Shown one piece after another: positions 16,030-25,235 of a stretch of DNA of 64,000 nucleotides (the stretch's first letter is position 1; every line of letters begins with the position of its first letter). The stretch is from Planctomycetaceae bacterium (GTDB taxonomy: Bacteria; Planctomycetota; Phycisphaerae; Sedimentisphaerales; UBA12454): positions 310,001-374,000 of the forward strand of contig JAJFVK010000013.1 of NCBI GenBank assembly GCA_021371795.1, read 5' to 3'. Both the position numbers and the translations under genes were made by a program. Below the pieces are notes generated by a model. The model saw only the letters and a list, made by a program, of their open reading frames with translations, did no database searches and had not been told where the DNA came from.

Positions 16030-17282
16030 TTATCAGTTTAAGTCTATTCATATTTGATATTTTCATGATATTGGGAATATTTCTATTATCCTTTGCATTA
16101 AGATATGGTTTGAATCTTCCTGAATATAACTTTTTGCCTTTCAAGCAAAACATTTTACCTATTATCCTTATTTATATGGTTTCTTTTGTTTTATCAAGAT
16201 TTTACAAAAAACGGTTTACATCGTTCTGGGAATTATTCAAAAGAATATTTACAGGTATGGTGATTTCTACCACTTCAGGAGTTATCTTCCTTTATTTATT
16301 AAGATATAAATATTTGGCTTTTCCATCGAGTATTTTTTTGATTTCATTTTTTGTGGGAGTTATCACTTTATTTCTGTCACATGCGATTATTTTGGATTTA
16401 TTAAAAAAAATCAACAAAAAAATAATTATTATTGGCCATCAAACTATCGAAGAAATTCTAGAACAGGGTTCAAGGATTGAGGAAATTAGAATCAAAAATG
16501 TTGAGCAATTACTGAATTATAGGGATGCCGATGAAATAGTTATTTGCGAAAAATTCCATTCCGATAACCAGATGAATCTGCTTGTATATCTACTGTTGGA
16601 ATTGAAAATAAAAGTAGTATTCAGCCCCAAACTTTATCTACAGCTTTTAGCAGAGAATATTTTGGAACAGAGTTCAATTCAGTTTTTGACATCAGTAATT
16701 GGCAGAAAATCCGATTTTGAGGAATTTCTTATGAGGGCTCTCGATATAGCCGGCAGTATTTTATTTTTGTTGTGCGCCAGCCCACTCATTATTTTAGGCT
16801 CAATTTTGATTTGGCTAACATCCGGCAGACCAATTTTCTATAAACAGGAACGCCTTACAAAAAATGGCGAATCTTTCGTGCTTTATAAATTTAGAACTAT
16901 GATAAATAATGCTGAAGATGCAACAGGGCCTGTTCTGGCTACCGAAAATGACTCCAGAATCACCAAAATTGGGCGTTTTTTAAGACAAACCAGATTCGAT
17001 GAAATACCTCAACTATTTAATATTCTAAAAGGGGATATGAGTTTGGTGGGTCCTCGTCCCGAAAGACCGCATTTTATTAAAAGTAATAAATTGCTCAGAG
17101 AAAGTCGGCTTGCTGTCAAGCCCGGGCTTACAGGTTTTGCCCAAATTAGGAAATTATACGATTTACATCCCAGACACAAAATCAAATACGATTATCTTTA
17201 TATTCAAAAAAGATCTGTGCTGGTAAACTTATATATTCTTCTCAAAACTATTCCTGTAATATTGATGAGAAAGGGTAGATAG
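16026..17282 (+). CDS. Polyprenyl-phosphate sugar phosphotransferase (WbaP/WcaJ-like)
   Basis: A 418-residue membrane enzyme that probably starts glycan synthesis by moving a sugar-1-phosphate onto undecaprenyl phosphate. Four hydrophobic helices occupy about residues 3-130. A degenerate Rossmann-like segment follows, then a fifth hydrophobic stretch (SILFLLCASPLIILGSIL, near 245), which in this family re-enters the membrane. The catalytic C-terminal domain contains KFRTM near 290, RQTRFDEIPQLFN near 323, GDMSLVGPRPERPHF near 339 and KPGLTGFAQI near 367. Last gene of the cluster; a gene at the 3' end encoding the initiating step is a common arrangement. Confidence 0.92.
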   Translation: MIISLSLFIFDIFMILGIFLLSFALRYGLNLPEYNFLPFKQNILPIILIYMVSFVLSRFYKKRFTSFWELFKRIFTGMVISTTSGVIFLYLLRYKYLAFPSSIFLISFFVGVITLFLSHAIILDLLKKINKKIIIIGHQTIEEILEQGSRIEEIRIKNVEQLLNYRDADEIVICEKFHSDNQMNLLVYLLLELKIKVVFSPKLYLQLLAENILEQSSIQFLTSVIGRKSDFEEFLMRALDIAGSILFLLCASPLIILGSILIWLTSGRPIFYKQERLTKNGESFVLYKFRTMINNAEDATGPVLATENDSRITKIGRFLRQTRFDEIPQLFNILKGDMSLVGPRPERPHFIKSNKLLRESRLAVKPGLTGFAQIRKLYDLHPRHKIKYDYLYIQKRSVLVNLYILLKTIPVILMRKGR

Positions 17283-17497
17283 ATCGCTGAAATTGATTAA
17301 AAACTGACCCGCTGAAACAAGATTGCACAAAATCGCACACATCGCCACGTGTTGAAAACAAACTCCAGAGACCAATGGATGAATCCCGTACGGTACAAAT
17401 ATTATTTTACTATAAATCATTACAATGAGAAGACTTAAAGTTTTCACTGACGAAAGTTATTGCATGTACACATTGGTTCTTGTAGCATTTAGAGACT
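17283..17497. other. Gap between glycan locus and transposase, possible IS end
   Basis: No gene. Sequence at 17286-17315 (ending AAAACTGACCCGCTG) recalls termini of IS21-type elements, but no matching second end was found, so this is only a suggestion. The rest is unremarkable; no terminator is obvious after 17282. Confidence 0.25.
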
Positions 17498-18574
17498 ATG
17501 AAACAGGAATTATGGATTACATTGGTCACATGTCTTGCCTATTGCATTGACAACGAACTTTATAAAGCTATTGATTATCTTCGGGAACAGGTCCGGGTAC
17601 TTATAGAGCAGCAGGAAAAACAGAATAAACGGATTCTGCTGACAAAGAACCAAAAAATGCGAGTAGCTGCCAAAACAAAGAAGCTCAGTAGAAAAATGTT
17701 GGAACAGTGTACAGTGCTGTTTACGCCAGATACCATACTTGGATGGTTTAACAAACTCGTTGCTGAGAAATATAATGGCGCTGAAAATCGCGGCAAAGTC
17801 GGAAGACCACAAATCAATCATGGCATAGTACAACTGGTCATCAAATTCAAAAATGAAAATCCGCGCTGGGGTTATCAGAAAATAACAGACCAGATTATGT
17901 ATTTGGGATTTAAGATTAGCGAATCAACCGTCAAAAATATACTTATCGAAAATGGTTATAATCCTGAACCCGACTTAACCGTAAAAGCTACATGGTGGCA
18001 GTTTATAAAAAGCCATTGGAATGTCTTAGCTGCCTGCGATTTCTTTACGATTGAACTGCTCGTAGGACGAAAACTTATACGATGTACTGTTTTCTTTGTC
18101 ATTGAGCTTTCTACCAGAAAAGTTTTCTTTGCACCCATTAAACCCCAGCCTGATGGTATGTACATGGAACAGGTAGCAAAGATTTTAACTGATTATGAAG
18201 ATGGTTTTCTTAAAGGCAAGAAATACCTAATCCACGACAGAGACCCGCTTTACACGGATGGATTCCACAATATATTAAAATCCTCTGGTGTAAAACCGGT
18301 AAAGCTGCCGCCGCGAAGCCCTGATTTAAATTCTTACGCGGAAAGATTTGTGAAATCCGTAAAATCGGAGTATCTGGATCATCTGATACTGTCTTCAGTA
18401 AAACAGCTTGAATACGCATTAAATTCTTACCGTGACTATTATCATCACGAAAGAATTCATCAATCACTCGGCATGATAATTGAGCCGATTCATAAAACAG
18501 ATGAAGATTCTGAAATCGTCTGCATCAAACGGCTCGGCGGCCTGCTCAAATCATATCACAGATTAGCGGCCTGA
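17498..18574 (+). mobile_element. Integrase-core (rve, DDE) transposase
   Basis: A 358-residue transposase with an N-terminal helix-turn-helix part (NPRWGYQKITDQI near residue 119, typical of IS3/IS481-type OrfB and retroviral-integrase relatives) and a DDE catalytic core. The three acidic residues appear in AACDFFTIE (near 179), LIHDRDPLYT (near 244) and LNSYAERFVKSVKSE (near 281). The C-terminal HHERIHQSLG motif is also usual for this group. The gene appears intact. Terminal inverted repeats and target duplications were not found, and this type occurs in planctomycetes as solitary transposase genes. Confidence 0.85.
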
Positions 18575-18970
18575 CAAGCCATTGCTTTTCAGATACATCC
18601 ACAGTGATTAGTGTGCGCTTTGCAGAAACTTTTATCAAAGACAGCATTTCCAACCAGCTAAAACAAAAAACTCAAAAGTTTTCAGCGATATCACTGACCA
18701 AATTTTCAATGTAGAGTCGAGATGTGGCGAGGTGGTAGCCAGCTGTAAATTAAATAATATTGATCCCTTTGCATACTTCAGGGACGTGCTGAGCAAAATT
18801 AGTACTCATCCGGTGGAAAAGATTGATGAGTTGCTGCCGAGTAATTGGAAAACACCGGAAAAATCAGCCGACAAAGCTGCCGCATAAATTTTTTGCAGGG
18901 GTGTGATTTGCCGAGATGATACGCCAGCACCACCCTGAGAATTATTAACTACCCCTCAATCAACATTATA
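18575..18970. other. Intergenic IS graveyard between the two halves of the window
   Basis: About 400 bases separating the + strand glycan locus from the - strand catabolic genes. It holds the IS66 remnant (18708-18887). Sequence 18575-18707 has no recognisable content. The stop of the VOC gene at 18971 has no obvious terminator hairpin downstream on the minus strand. Confidence 0.5.
18708..18887 (+). pseudogene. IS66-family transposase, C-terminal remnant
   Basis: An open frame without a start ends at TAA 18885-18887. From about 18729 it reads CKLNNIDPFAYFRDVLSKI then HPVEKIDELLPSNW, which is the conserved C-terminal element of IS66 TnpC transposases (C-x-L-N-x-x-DPFAYLRDVL ... LLP-x-x-W). 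Sequence before 18708 has no recognisable transposase, so at least 400 residues are lost. It is debris of an older insertion next to the intact transposase gene. Confidence 0.75.
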
Positions 18971-19399
18971 TTACGGCTGTTGACGTAATTCAATAACTTC
19001 ACCGTCCGGACCACGTAAATAAACCACCCACACACCCGGTCGAAATTCAACCGGTTCACCAAGAAATTCAAGTCCTATCTCTTTGAATTTTTTTACATGT
19101 TTATGGAATTCATTGACCTCAAATCCGATATGAATGAGTCCATAGTCGCATTGTCGCATATCTTTTGCTCTATTGATTCCTACGGGATTGCTGTATTCAA
19201 ATAGTTCGAGGATGCCATCGCCTAATTGCAAATGGGCAATTTTGCATTGTGCACCTTTGACGCCAATGACCCTGCCAATTCGGTCATCCGTAACATCCAA
19301 TTCCATCAGAACCTTCATCCCCAGAAAATCCCTATAAAATTCCAGAGATTTTCCCATACTACTTACACCCAAACCAACATGTCCCAAGCTTTTAATCAT
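18971..19399 (-). CDS. VOC-superfamily (glyoxalase-like) protein
   Basis: A 142-residue vicinal-oxygen-chelate protein. The fold is marked by two beta-alpha-beta-beta-beta repeats, starting LGHVGLGVSSMGKSLEFYRD and DYGLIHIGFEVNEF. Likely metal ligands are His7, Glu in LELFEY (near 67), His in LIHIGFEV (near 91) and Glu in DGEVIEL (near 137), matching lactoylglutathione lyase and methylmalonyl-CoA epimerase relatives. Substrate unknown; its place as last gene of a keto-acid/sugar-acid operon suggests epimerisation or isomerisation of an intermediate. RBS AAGGAATAG precedes the ATG and it starts 3 bases after the malic enzyme. Confidence 0.8.
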   Translation of the reverse strand: MIKSLGHVGLGVSSMGKSLEFYRDFLGMKVLMELDVTDDRIGRVIGVKGAQCKIAHLQLGDGILELFEYSNPVGINRAKDMRQCDYGLIHIGFEVNEFHKHVKKFKEIGLEFLGEPVEFRPGVWVVYLRGPDGEVIELRQQP

Positions 19400-19402
19400 T
19401 TT

Positions 19403-20791
19403 CTATTCCTTGTAGGCATTCACCGCAGCAGCAGCCACTTTTTTATGAACGTTCAGATCCAGCATATCAGGCAGCAACGCGCCATCCGGTGCAAGCGAAG
19501 CAAGCATTTTCGACACAGCTATCTGCATTTCAATCGTTATCTGTTTGGCCTTAACATCGAGAGCGCCTCTAAACAAACCCGGATACGCAAGAGCGTTATT
19601 AATCGTCCTGCCGTCAGCAGCAACCGCTGCCCCAGCCGCAAGCGCTTCGTCAACGCTGATTTCGCCAACCGGATTGCTCAACGGGAACACCAACGCGTTC
19701 TTTGCCATTGCAGATATCATATCGCACGATACCATTTTTGGCTGTGCAACACCGATAAAAATATCCCTGCCCTTAAATCCTTCCAGCAGTCCGCCCCTTA
19801 CGTTATTCTTATTTGTTATCTCCGCTATTTTATGTTTGTACGGATTCATCTTTTCTGTTCTGCATTTATATAATGGCCCAACGGAATCATAAACAATAAT
19901 ATCTTTTATTCCGAATTTCAGAAGCATTTTTGTAATTGCTATTCCTGCGGCACCGGCTCCGACAATTATCGCCGTGCAGTCTTCGGGCTTGCGATTGGTT
20001 TTCTTCAAAGCGTTAATTATAGCGGCAAGACTTACCGTTGCCGTTCCGTGCTGGTCATCGTGAAATACCGGAATGTTAAGCCGAGCCTGCAATTTATCTT
20101 CAACTTCAAAACACGTCGGCGCAGATATATCTTCAAGCTGAATTGCGCCAAAGCTCGGCGCTATTTTGCAAACAGTCTCGACTATTTCATCGGGCTTTTT
20201 CGAATCGACAAGAATCGGAATCGCGCTTACTCCAGCAAATTCCGCGAAGATTGCGGCCTTGCCCTCCATCACCGGCAGTGATGGCACGATACCGATATTG
20301 CCCAGTCCAAGAACAGCCGTACCGTCCGTTACTATCGCCACTCTGTCGCACAAGCCGGTCAGTTCCCACGCTGATTCAGGATTTTTGACTATCTCATTGC
20401 AGACAAACGCAACGCCGGGCGTATAGACCATTCTAAGGTCGGTTAGACTTTTTATCGGCACTCTGCTTACCATTTCAATCGCACCGCGATGGTGCATATC
20501 AAACATATTATCGTTTACGCCGAGAATCTCAATACCCTCAACGCCATTAACAGCGATAACCACGCCATCCAATTGTTTTTTGTTGGAGCAAAACACCTGA
20601 ACATCGCGAATTTTACTGATGCCCTCAATCCCGACCGTGCTGACATCGCCGAGATTCGCTTTTTCCTGCCCTATCGTCGCCAGCAGTTTGCCGAGCATAC
20701 CGGGCTTGTCCTGAATCCTGCACCGCAGTGTATAAACTTCTGGAGCGCGATAACGCTCCTGCCAACTGATTCTACTTACATCCATCGCCAT
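19403..20791 (-). CDS. NAD(P)-dependent malic enzyme with N-terminal ACT domain
   Basis: A 462-residue enzyme for oxidative decarboxylation of malate to pyruvate. Residues 15-90 form an ACT regulatory domain (YTLRCRIQDKPGMLGKLLATI), so amino-acid or similar allosteric control is expected. The catalytic part has RMVYTPGVA near residue 121, LGNIGIVPSLPVMEGKA near 163, the metal site IQLEDISAP near 216 and FHDDQHGT near 242, and the Rossmann loop IIVGAGAAGIA near 272, with LSNPVGE near 355. It follows the E1 fusion by 7 bases. In this operon it may convert C4 acid to pyruvate, or be specialised for a related 2-hydroxy acid (inference). Confidence 0.92.
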   Translation of the reverse strand: MAMDVSRISWQERYRAPEVYTLRCRIQDKPGMLGKLLATIGQEKANLGDVSTVGIEGISKIRDVQVFCSNKKQLDGVVIAVNGVEGIEILGVNDNMFDMHHRGAIEMVSRVPIKSLTDLRMVYTPGVAFVCNEIVKNPESAWELTGLCDRVAIVTDGTAVLGLGNIGIVPSLPVMEGKAAIFAEFAGVSAIPILVDSKKPDEIVETVCKIAPSFGAIQLEDISAPTCFEVEDKLQARLNIPVFHDDQHGTATVSLAAIINALKKTNRKPEDCTAIIVGAGAAGIAITKMLLKFGIKDIIVYDSVGPLYKCRTEKMNPYKHKIAEITNKNNVRGGLLEGFKGRDIFIGVAQPKMVSCDMISAMAKNALVFPLSNPVGEISVDEALAAGAAVAADGRTINNALAYPGLFRGALDVKAKQITIEMQIAVSKMLASLAPDGALLPDMLDLNVHKKVAAAAVNAYKE

Positions 20792-20798
20792 AAAAATC

Positions 20799-22970
20799 CT
20801 ATCTTTTCAAAAGTTCCTGAATAGCATTACTTACTTGTCCAATTGACAGCATAGCTGCTGTTTCAAGCTGCTTTGAAACCGGCAATGGCACATCGACTCC
20901 CGTAATCATAGCGGCGGGTTTTTTAAGGGAATCGAAAAATCGTCTCTGACATTCAGCGACAATCCTATATCCGATGGCCATACTTGCTGCCGTCTGCTCA
21001 ACAATAACCAATTTGCCTGTCTTGTTCAATGAAGACCCGATGGTCATATAGTCAATGTCTGCCGGACTAACCGACCGCAGGTCAATAAGCTCAATGTCAA
21101 TACCCTGCGCACTTAGCGTATCGCCTGCCTGTTTACACAGATTCACAGCAGATGAATACGCCAGTACGGTTACATCTTTTCCTGTTCGTACCACATTTGC
21201 CTTGCCAAAGGGAATGCAATAATCAATATCGTCTTTTGGCACATCAGATTTTGCCGGGTAGAGTTCGTGATGTTCAACAATCAGCACCGGATCAAGTGAA
21301 CTCATAGCGGTATTGAACAAACCGATATAATCGAATGCATTGGATGGCGCAACCACTCGCCAGCCGCTGAAAAGTCCAAAAAGCCCCACCGGATCCATCG
21401 AGTGCTGGCCGCCATAACCGCAGCCCATCGCAATACGCGTCCGTACTACGACCGGCATATCCGTCGAATTGCCGTATATATGTCTTAACTTGCCAAGCTG
21501 ATTGAATAACTGGTCTGCAGCGACAAGAGCAAAATCAGGAAACATAATTTCCACGATAGGCTTAAGTCCGCTCATAGCAGCTCCGCCGGCAAGGCCGACA
21601 AAACCACATTCCGAAATGGGGGTATTGAGAACGCGCAGGGGATATTTAGCCGGCCATCCTTTAGTTGCACCATAAGGTCCGCCGCCAAAATTGGCGATTT
21701 CTTCACCGACAACAAATACCTTTGTATCTTGTTCGAGGTGCCTGCCCGTTACCGATGCAATCGCTTCGACATATTTCTTCTGCTCGAAATGGGTGAAATC
21801 TTCCTTCTCCTTATAGGTTATGCCTGCAAATTCCTTACCATCGCTCCGCAGTCCTGTTGTCAGGCTCGCGGGCGTTGGTGAAAGGCCTTCTTTAACCACA
21901 TATTTTGTATCAGGCCTGGTACAGCATTGAGCCACGGCAGCATTTACGGCTGACTTTGCTTTTTCATGCAGAAATTCGATTTGCTGCTGCGTCAATATAT
22001 TATGTCGTATAAGATTTTGTGCAAATATCGCGTGTGGGTCTCGCTGCTGCCACTGCGACTCTTCCTCCTTTGAACGATAGCCAAAATTACTGCCAGCAAT
22101 TGGGCCGGCGTGGTGGGCAAAGCGGTAGCATTTCGCCTCAACAATAATGGCACCGTTACCACTGTGAACATAATCCACCGCATCATTGACCGCTTCATAT
22201 ACGGCAACAGGATCCATTCCATCGACGATACGGCCGGGAATATTGTATGCACAGGCTTTAGCCGCAAGGTCTTCAGTTGCCGTTGAGTTTTTGATTGATG
22301 TCGCAACAGCATAATGGTTATTCTCGATGAAATAGATAATTGGCAGTTTCCAGATAGAACCTAAATTAACCGCCTCATGGAATGCGCCCTGATTGACCGC
22401 TCCATCGCCGAGAAAACACACTGTTGCATAATTTTCTGTAGTGTATTTTGACGCAAACGCTGCACCTGTCGCAAGCGGAACACCGCCGGCAACGATGGCA
22501 TTAGTGCCGATAACCCCGATTTTTGCATTCCGCAAATGCATCGACCCGCCTCGACCGCCACAACAGCCGGATGCAAGCCCCATAATTTCACTAAGAAGCG
22601 TGGTTATCTCCTGCTGTATCGTAACCGGCATATCCTGCTGCATCGCATCAAAATTTGATATGGCAGCATAGTACGAAATAACCTTCGCAAGGTAATGATG
22701 ATGAGCGCGATGTGTTGAGGCAATTTTGTCGTTTTGCCGCAATGCCATCATTGTGCCTGCCGCACATGCTTCCTCACCTATACTTGTGTGCACCGGCCCA
22801 TGAATACAACCATCTGCCGAGAGCTTTAACAACATCAACTCAAACTCTCGTATTAGAAAAACCGCAAAAGCCATATTGGCCAATGTCCGTTTATCAAGAG
22901 CTGTATAGCTGGACGTGTCTGATTCGATATGCTGCAAGTCACACTTGCACTGGAGTTTGCTGCGTTTCAT
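20799..22970 (-). CDS. Thiamine-diphosphate-dependent E1 dehydrogenase, alpha and beta subunits fused
   Basis: A 723-residue protein joining E1-alpha (about 20-345) and E1-beta (about 390-723) of a branched-chain/pyruvate/acetoin dehydrogenase-type enzyme. The alpha part has the ThDP motif FLGDGAVNQGAFHEAVN near residue 185 with the closing asparagines in ENNHYAVATS. Beta-part hallmarks are GEEIANFGGGPYGATKGW, TPISECGFVGLAGGAAMSGLKP and ARTRIAMGCGYGGQHS-like sequence. Normally E1 passes an acyl group to lipoylated E2; neither E2 nor E3 is present within the window. It starts 7 bases after the aldehyde dehydrogenase. The natural 2-oxo acid is unknown. Confidence 0.9.
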   Translation of the reverse strand: MKRSKLQCKCDLQHIESDTSSYTALDKRTLANMAFAVFLIREFELMLLKLSADGCIHGPVHTSIGEEACAAGTMMALRQNDKIASTHRAHHHYLAKVISYYAAISNFDAMQQDMPVTIQQEITTLLSEIMGLASGCCGGRGGSMHLRNAKIGVIGTNAIVAGGVPLATGAAFASKYTTENYATVCFLGDGAVNQGAFHEAVNLGSIWKLPIIYFIENNHYAVATSIKNSTATEDLAAKACAYNIPGRIVDGMDPVAVYEAVNDAVDYVHSGNGAIIVEAKCYRFAHHAGPIAGSNFGYRSKEEESQWQQRDPHAIFAQNLIRHNILTQQQIEFLHEKAKSAVNAAVAQCCTRPDTKYVVKEGLSPTPASLTTGLRSDGKEFAGITYKEKEDFTHFEQKKYVEAIASVTGRHLEQDTKVFVVGEEIANFGGGPYGATKGWPAKYPLRVLNTPISECGFVGLAGGAAMSGLKPIVEIMFPDFALVAADQLFNQLGKLRHIYGNSTDMPVVVRTRIAMGCGYGGQHSMDPVGLFGLFSGWRVVAPSNAFDYIGLFNTAMSSLDPVLIVEHHELYPAKSDVPKDDIDYCIPFGKANVVRTGKDVTVLAYSSAVNLCKQAGDTLSAQGIDIELIDLRSVSPADIDYMTIGSSLNKTGKLVIVEQTAASMAIGYRIVAECQRRFFDSLKKPAAMITGVDVPLPVSKQLETAAMLSIGQVSNAIQELLKR

Positions 22971-22977
22971 TTTTTAT

Positions 22978-24438
22978 TTAAACCTTTTCATTATGATATT
23001 TAATGTATGCGACTTTATGCTCGGTAAAAAATTCAACGCCGGTATGTCCTGCTTCCGGAATTCCGCAGCCGGACAATTTTACGCCGCCGAAGGTCAATTG
23101 AGGTTCCTTGACAGCGGTGGGGACATTAACGTGTGTCAGACCCACATCTGTTTTTTCAATAAACATCATCGCCTTTTCGAGGTCTCTTGTATAAATCGAG
23201 GAAGACAAACCGAATTTCACACCGTTAGCAATATCAATCGCTTCGTCAAATGAATCGACTGCCATGATTGACAAAACAGGACCGAAAATTTCTTCCTGCG
23301 CGATATACATGTGCGGTTTGACATCCATAAACACCGTAGGCTCAACAAAACAACCTTTGGCGAAGCTGCCTTCCATCATTCTGTTGCCGCCAATCACAAG
23401 TCTCGCACTTTCATTTTTGCCTTTTTCAATTGATGCCATAATACCTTCGACTTGCGCCTTACCACACACCGGCCCCATCGTTACGTGAGAGTCTGTTCCT
23501 CTGCCGACGACAATTTTTCGAATCTTGTCCAAAAGCAGACTCATAAAATCATTGAGTATTCGTTTTTCAATCAAAACACGACTGGTCGAAGTACACCATT
23601 GTCCCGCACATGCATAAGCTGCAAGAACTGCTGAACTCGCCGCTGCCTGCAAGTCCGCATCAGCCAGCACAACCAGCGGATTCTTGCCGCCCATCTCAAG
23701 CTGCGTTCTGGTAAAGTTAGCAGCCGCCTTTTGATGAATGCTTCTTCCCACTTCCGTTGAGCCGGTAAAAGTTACTGCTTTAATCAGCGGATTACTCACA
23801 ATCGCATCGCCGATGACTGCGCCTGAACCTGTTATAAAATTCAGTACGCCCGGCGGCAGACCTGCCTCGTCAAAGAGCTTCACAAATTCCGCGCCAATCC
23901 CGGGTGTTAAATTTGCCGGTTTAAATACACAGGTGTTGCCTGTTATCAAGGCAGGGGTAATCTTTCGACAAGGTACGTTAAAAGGGAAGTTCCATGGTGA
24001 AATCACTGCGACAACTCCTAACGGTCTGCGCATACTGTATGCCATCACACCACTCTGTCCGGAAGGCATAACTTCGCCCGCCATTCGCAATCCTTCACCA
24101 ATCTGAAACTCCATTTCTTTGATGGCGGATTCGATTTCGCCTTTGGATTCTTTCAGAGTCTTCCCGTTTTCAGCGGTGATTACCGCAGCAATCTGATCGA
24201 CTCTGCTTTTCATTACTTGCAGGACTTTGACAAAATACTCTGCCCGCTGATAAACAGTGAGCCCGCTCCATGAAGTAAATGCCGCCGCGGCTGCTTCAAT
24301 TGCCGTATTAACGTCTTCAACGGATGATTTTGGCCAGATGCCCGTTATTTCTGTCAAGTCCGCCGGATTACGCTGTTCATATTCCTGGCCACAGGAACTA
24401 TCCAGCCATTGGCCATTGATAAAATTTTTGTTTCCCAT
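22978..24438 (-). CDS. Aldehyde dehydrogenase family protein
   Basis: A 486-residue NAD(P)-dependent ALDH. The conserved ISPWNFPFNVPCRKI is near residue 148, the cofactor-loop FTGSTEVGRSIHQKA near 225, the general-base Glu in LEMGGKNP near 250 and the catalytic Cys in GQWCTSTSR near 283. EEIFGPVLSIM near 384 and the C-terminal VKLSGCGIPEAG complete the pattern. It is closest in character to 2-oxoglutarate semialdehyde/lactaldehyde/glycolaldehyde-type enzymes, but the substrate is not decided by sequence. In a fucose context, L-lactaldehyde oxidation is an attractive role (inference). Preceded by GGAG. Confidence 0.9.
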   Translation of the reverse strand: MGNKNFINGQWLDSSCGQEYEQRNPADLTEITGIWPKSSVEDVNTAIEAAAAAFTSWSGLTVYQRAEYFVKVLQVMKSRVDQIAAVITAENGKTLKESKGEIESAIKEMEFQIGEGLRMAGEVMPSGQSGVMAYSMRRPLGVVAVISPWNFPFNVPCRKITPALITGNTCVFKPANLTPGIGAEFVKLFDEAGLPPGVLNFITGSGAVIGDAIVSNPLIKAVTFTGSTEVGRSIHQKAAANFTRTQLEMGGKNPLVVLADADLQAAASSAVLAAYACAGQWCTSTSRVLIEKRILNDFMSLLLDKIRKIVVGRGTDSHVTMGPVCGKAQVEGIMASIEKGKNESARLVIGGNRMMEGSFAKGCFVEPTVFMDVKPHMYIAQEEIFGPVLSIMAVDSFDEAIDIANGVKFGLSSSIYTRDLEKAMMFIEKTDVGLTHVNVPTAVKEPQLTFGGVKLSGCGIPEAGHTGVEFFTEHKVAYIKYHNEKV

Positions 24439-24456
24439 TTTTACTCCAGCATTAAG

Positions 24457-25218
24457 TTAATAACCAAGTGTTACGCCGCCATCAATATCGAATCTTGCAC
24501 CAGTTATAAACAACGCTTCGTCGCTGGCAAGAAAGGCTGCTAAATAGCCACACTCCTCTATCGTCCCTATCCTTCCCAGCGGGTGCTGTGCATAAATATA
24601 TTTTCTGGCTTCAGAAGGATTCTTTTGCTGACTGAACCAGTCTTCCACAAGCGGCGTTGCAATCCAGCCCGGACAAATTACGTTGACGCGAATACCATCC
24701 GACGCAAAATCTATGGCCATATTTTTGGTCATTGCTATTTGTCCGCCCTTTGTAGCTGAATAGGCCGCTGCGTTCGGCTGGCCGACTACCCCTACCATAC
24801 TGCTTATATTGATGATATTACCTTTAGTTTTGCGAAGATGAGGTATGCCATACTTAGAGCAAAGAAAAGTACTTCTTAGATTTGTATTTTGGATAAACTC
24901 CCATTCATCTTCAGATGTTTCCTCGGCGTTTTTTGACAAGTGATATCCCGCATTATTGACCAAAATGTCAAGCCTTCCATAGACTTCTATTGTTTTTTTT
25001 ATCAAATTTTGAATGTCTGCACTTTTTGTTACATCTGTCTTTATGAAAGTAGCATTACCTTTTTTGGCTCCGAGCTCATTGACCATTTTTCTTCCCTCGT
25101 CTTCATGCCGACATGTTATTACAACTTTTGCTCCCTCTTTTGAAAAAATCCTCGCAATTCCTTCGCCAATCCCTTTGCTTGAACCAGTAATTATCGCAAC
25201 TTTGTCTTTCAATCTCAT
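24457..25218 (-). CDS. Short-chain dehydrogenase/reductase
   Basis: A 253-residue classical SDR. Cofactor loop TGSSKGIGEG is near residue 12, NNAG near 90, the catalytic Ser in NISSMVG near 140 and the Y-x3-K in AAYSATKGG near 154. Acts on a hydroxyl of a small molecule using NAD(P). The ATG at 25218 is preceded by a strong AAGGAGGA; in-frame codons further upstream lack a site. Second SDR of the operon, 17 bases after the amidohydrolase gene. Candidate for sugar 1-dehydrogenase or 2-keto-3-deoxy-acid dehydrogenase. Confidence 0.9.
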   Translation of the reverse strand: MRLKDKVAIITGSSKGIGEGIARIFSKEGAKVVITCRHEDEGRKMVNELGAKKGNATFIKTDVTKSADIQNLIKKTIEVYGRLDILVNNAGYHLSKNAEETSEDEWEFIQNTNLRSTFLCSKYGIPHLRKTKGNIINISSMVGVVGQPNAAAYSATKGGQIAMTKNMAIDFASDGIRVNVICPGWIATPLVEDWFSQQKNPSEARKYIYAQHPLGRIGTIEECGYLAAFLASDEALFITGARFDIDGGVTLGY

Positions 25219-25235
25219 AGTATTATTCCTCCTTT

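Noticed and set aside
17286-17315. Intact IS21 element
   Set aside because: Only a short terminus-like string is seen; no istA/istB and no second end.
19226-19873. Long + strand open frame of 215 codons
   Set aside because: Antisense to the VOC and malic enzyme genes, which are certain.
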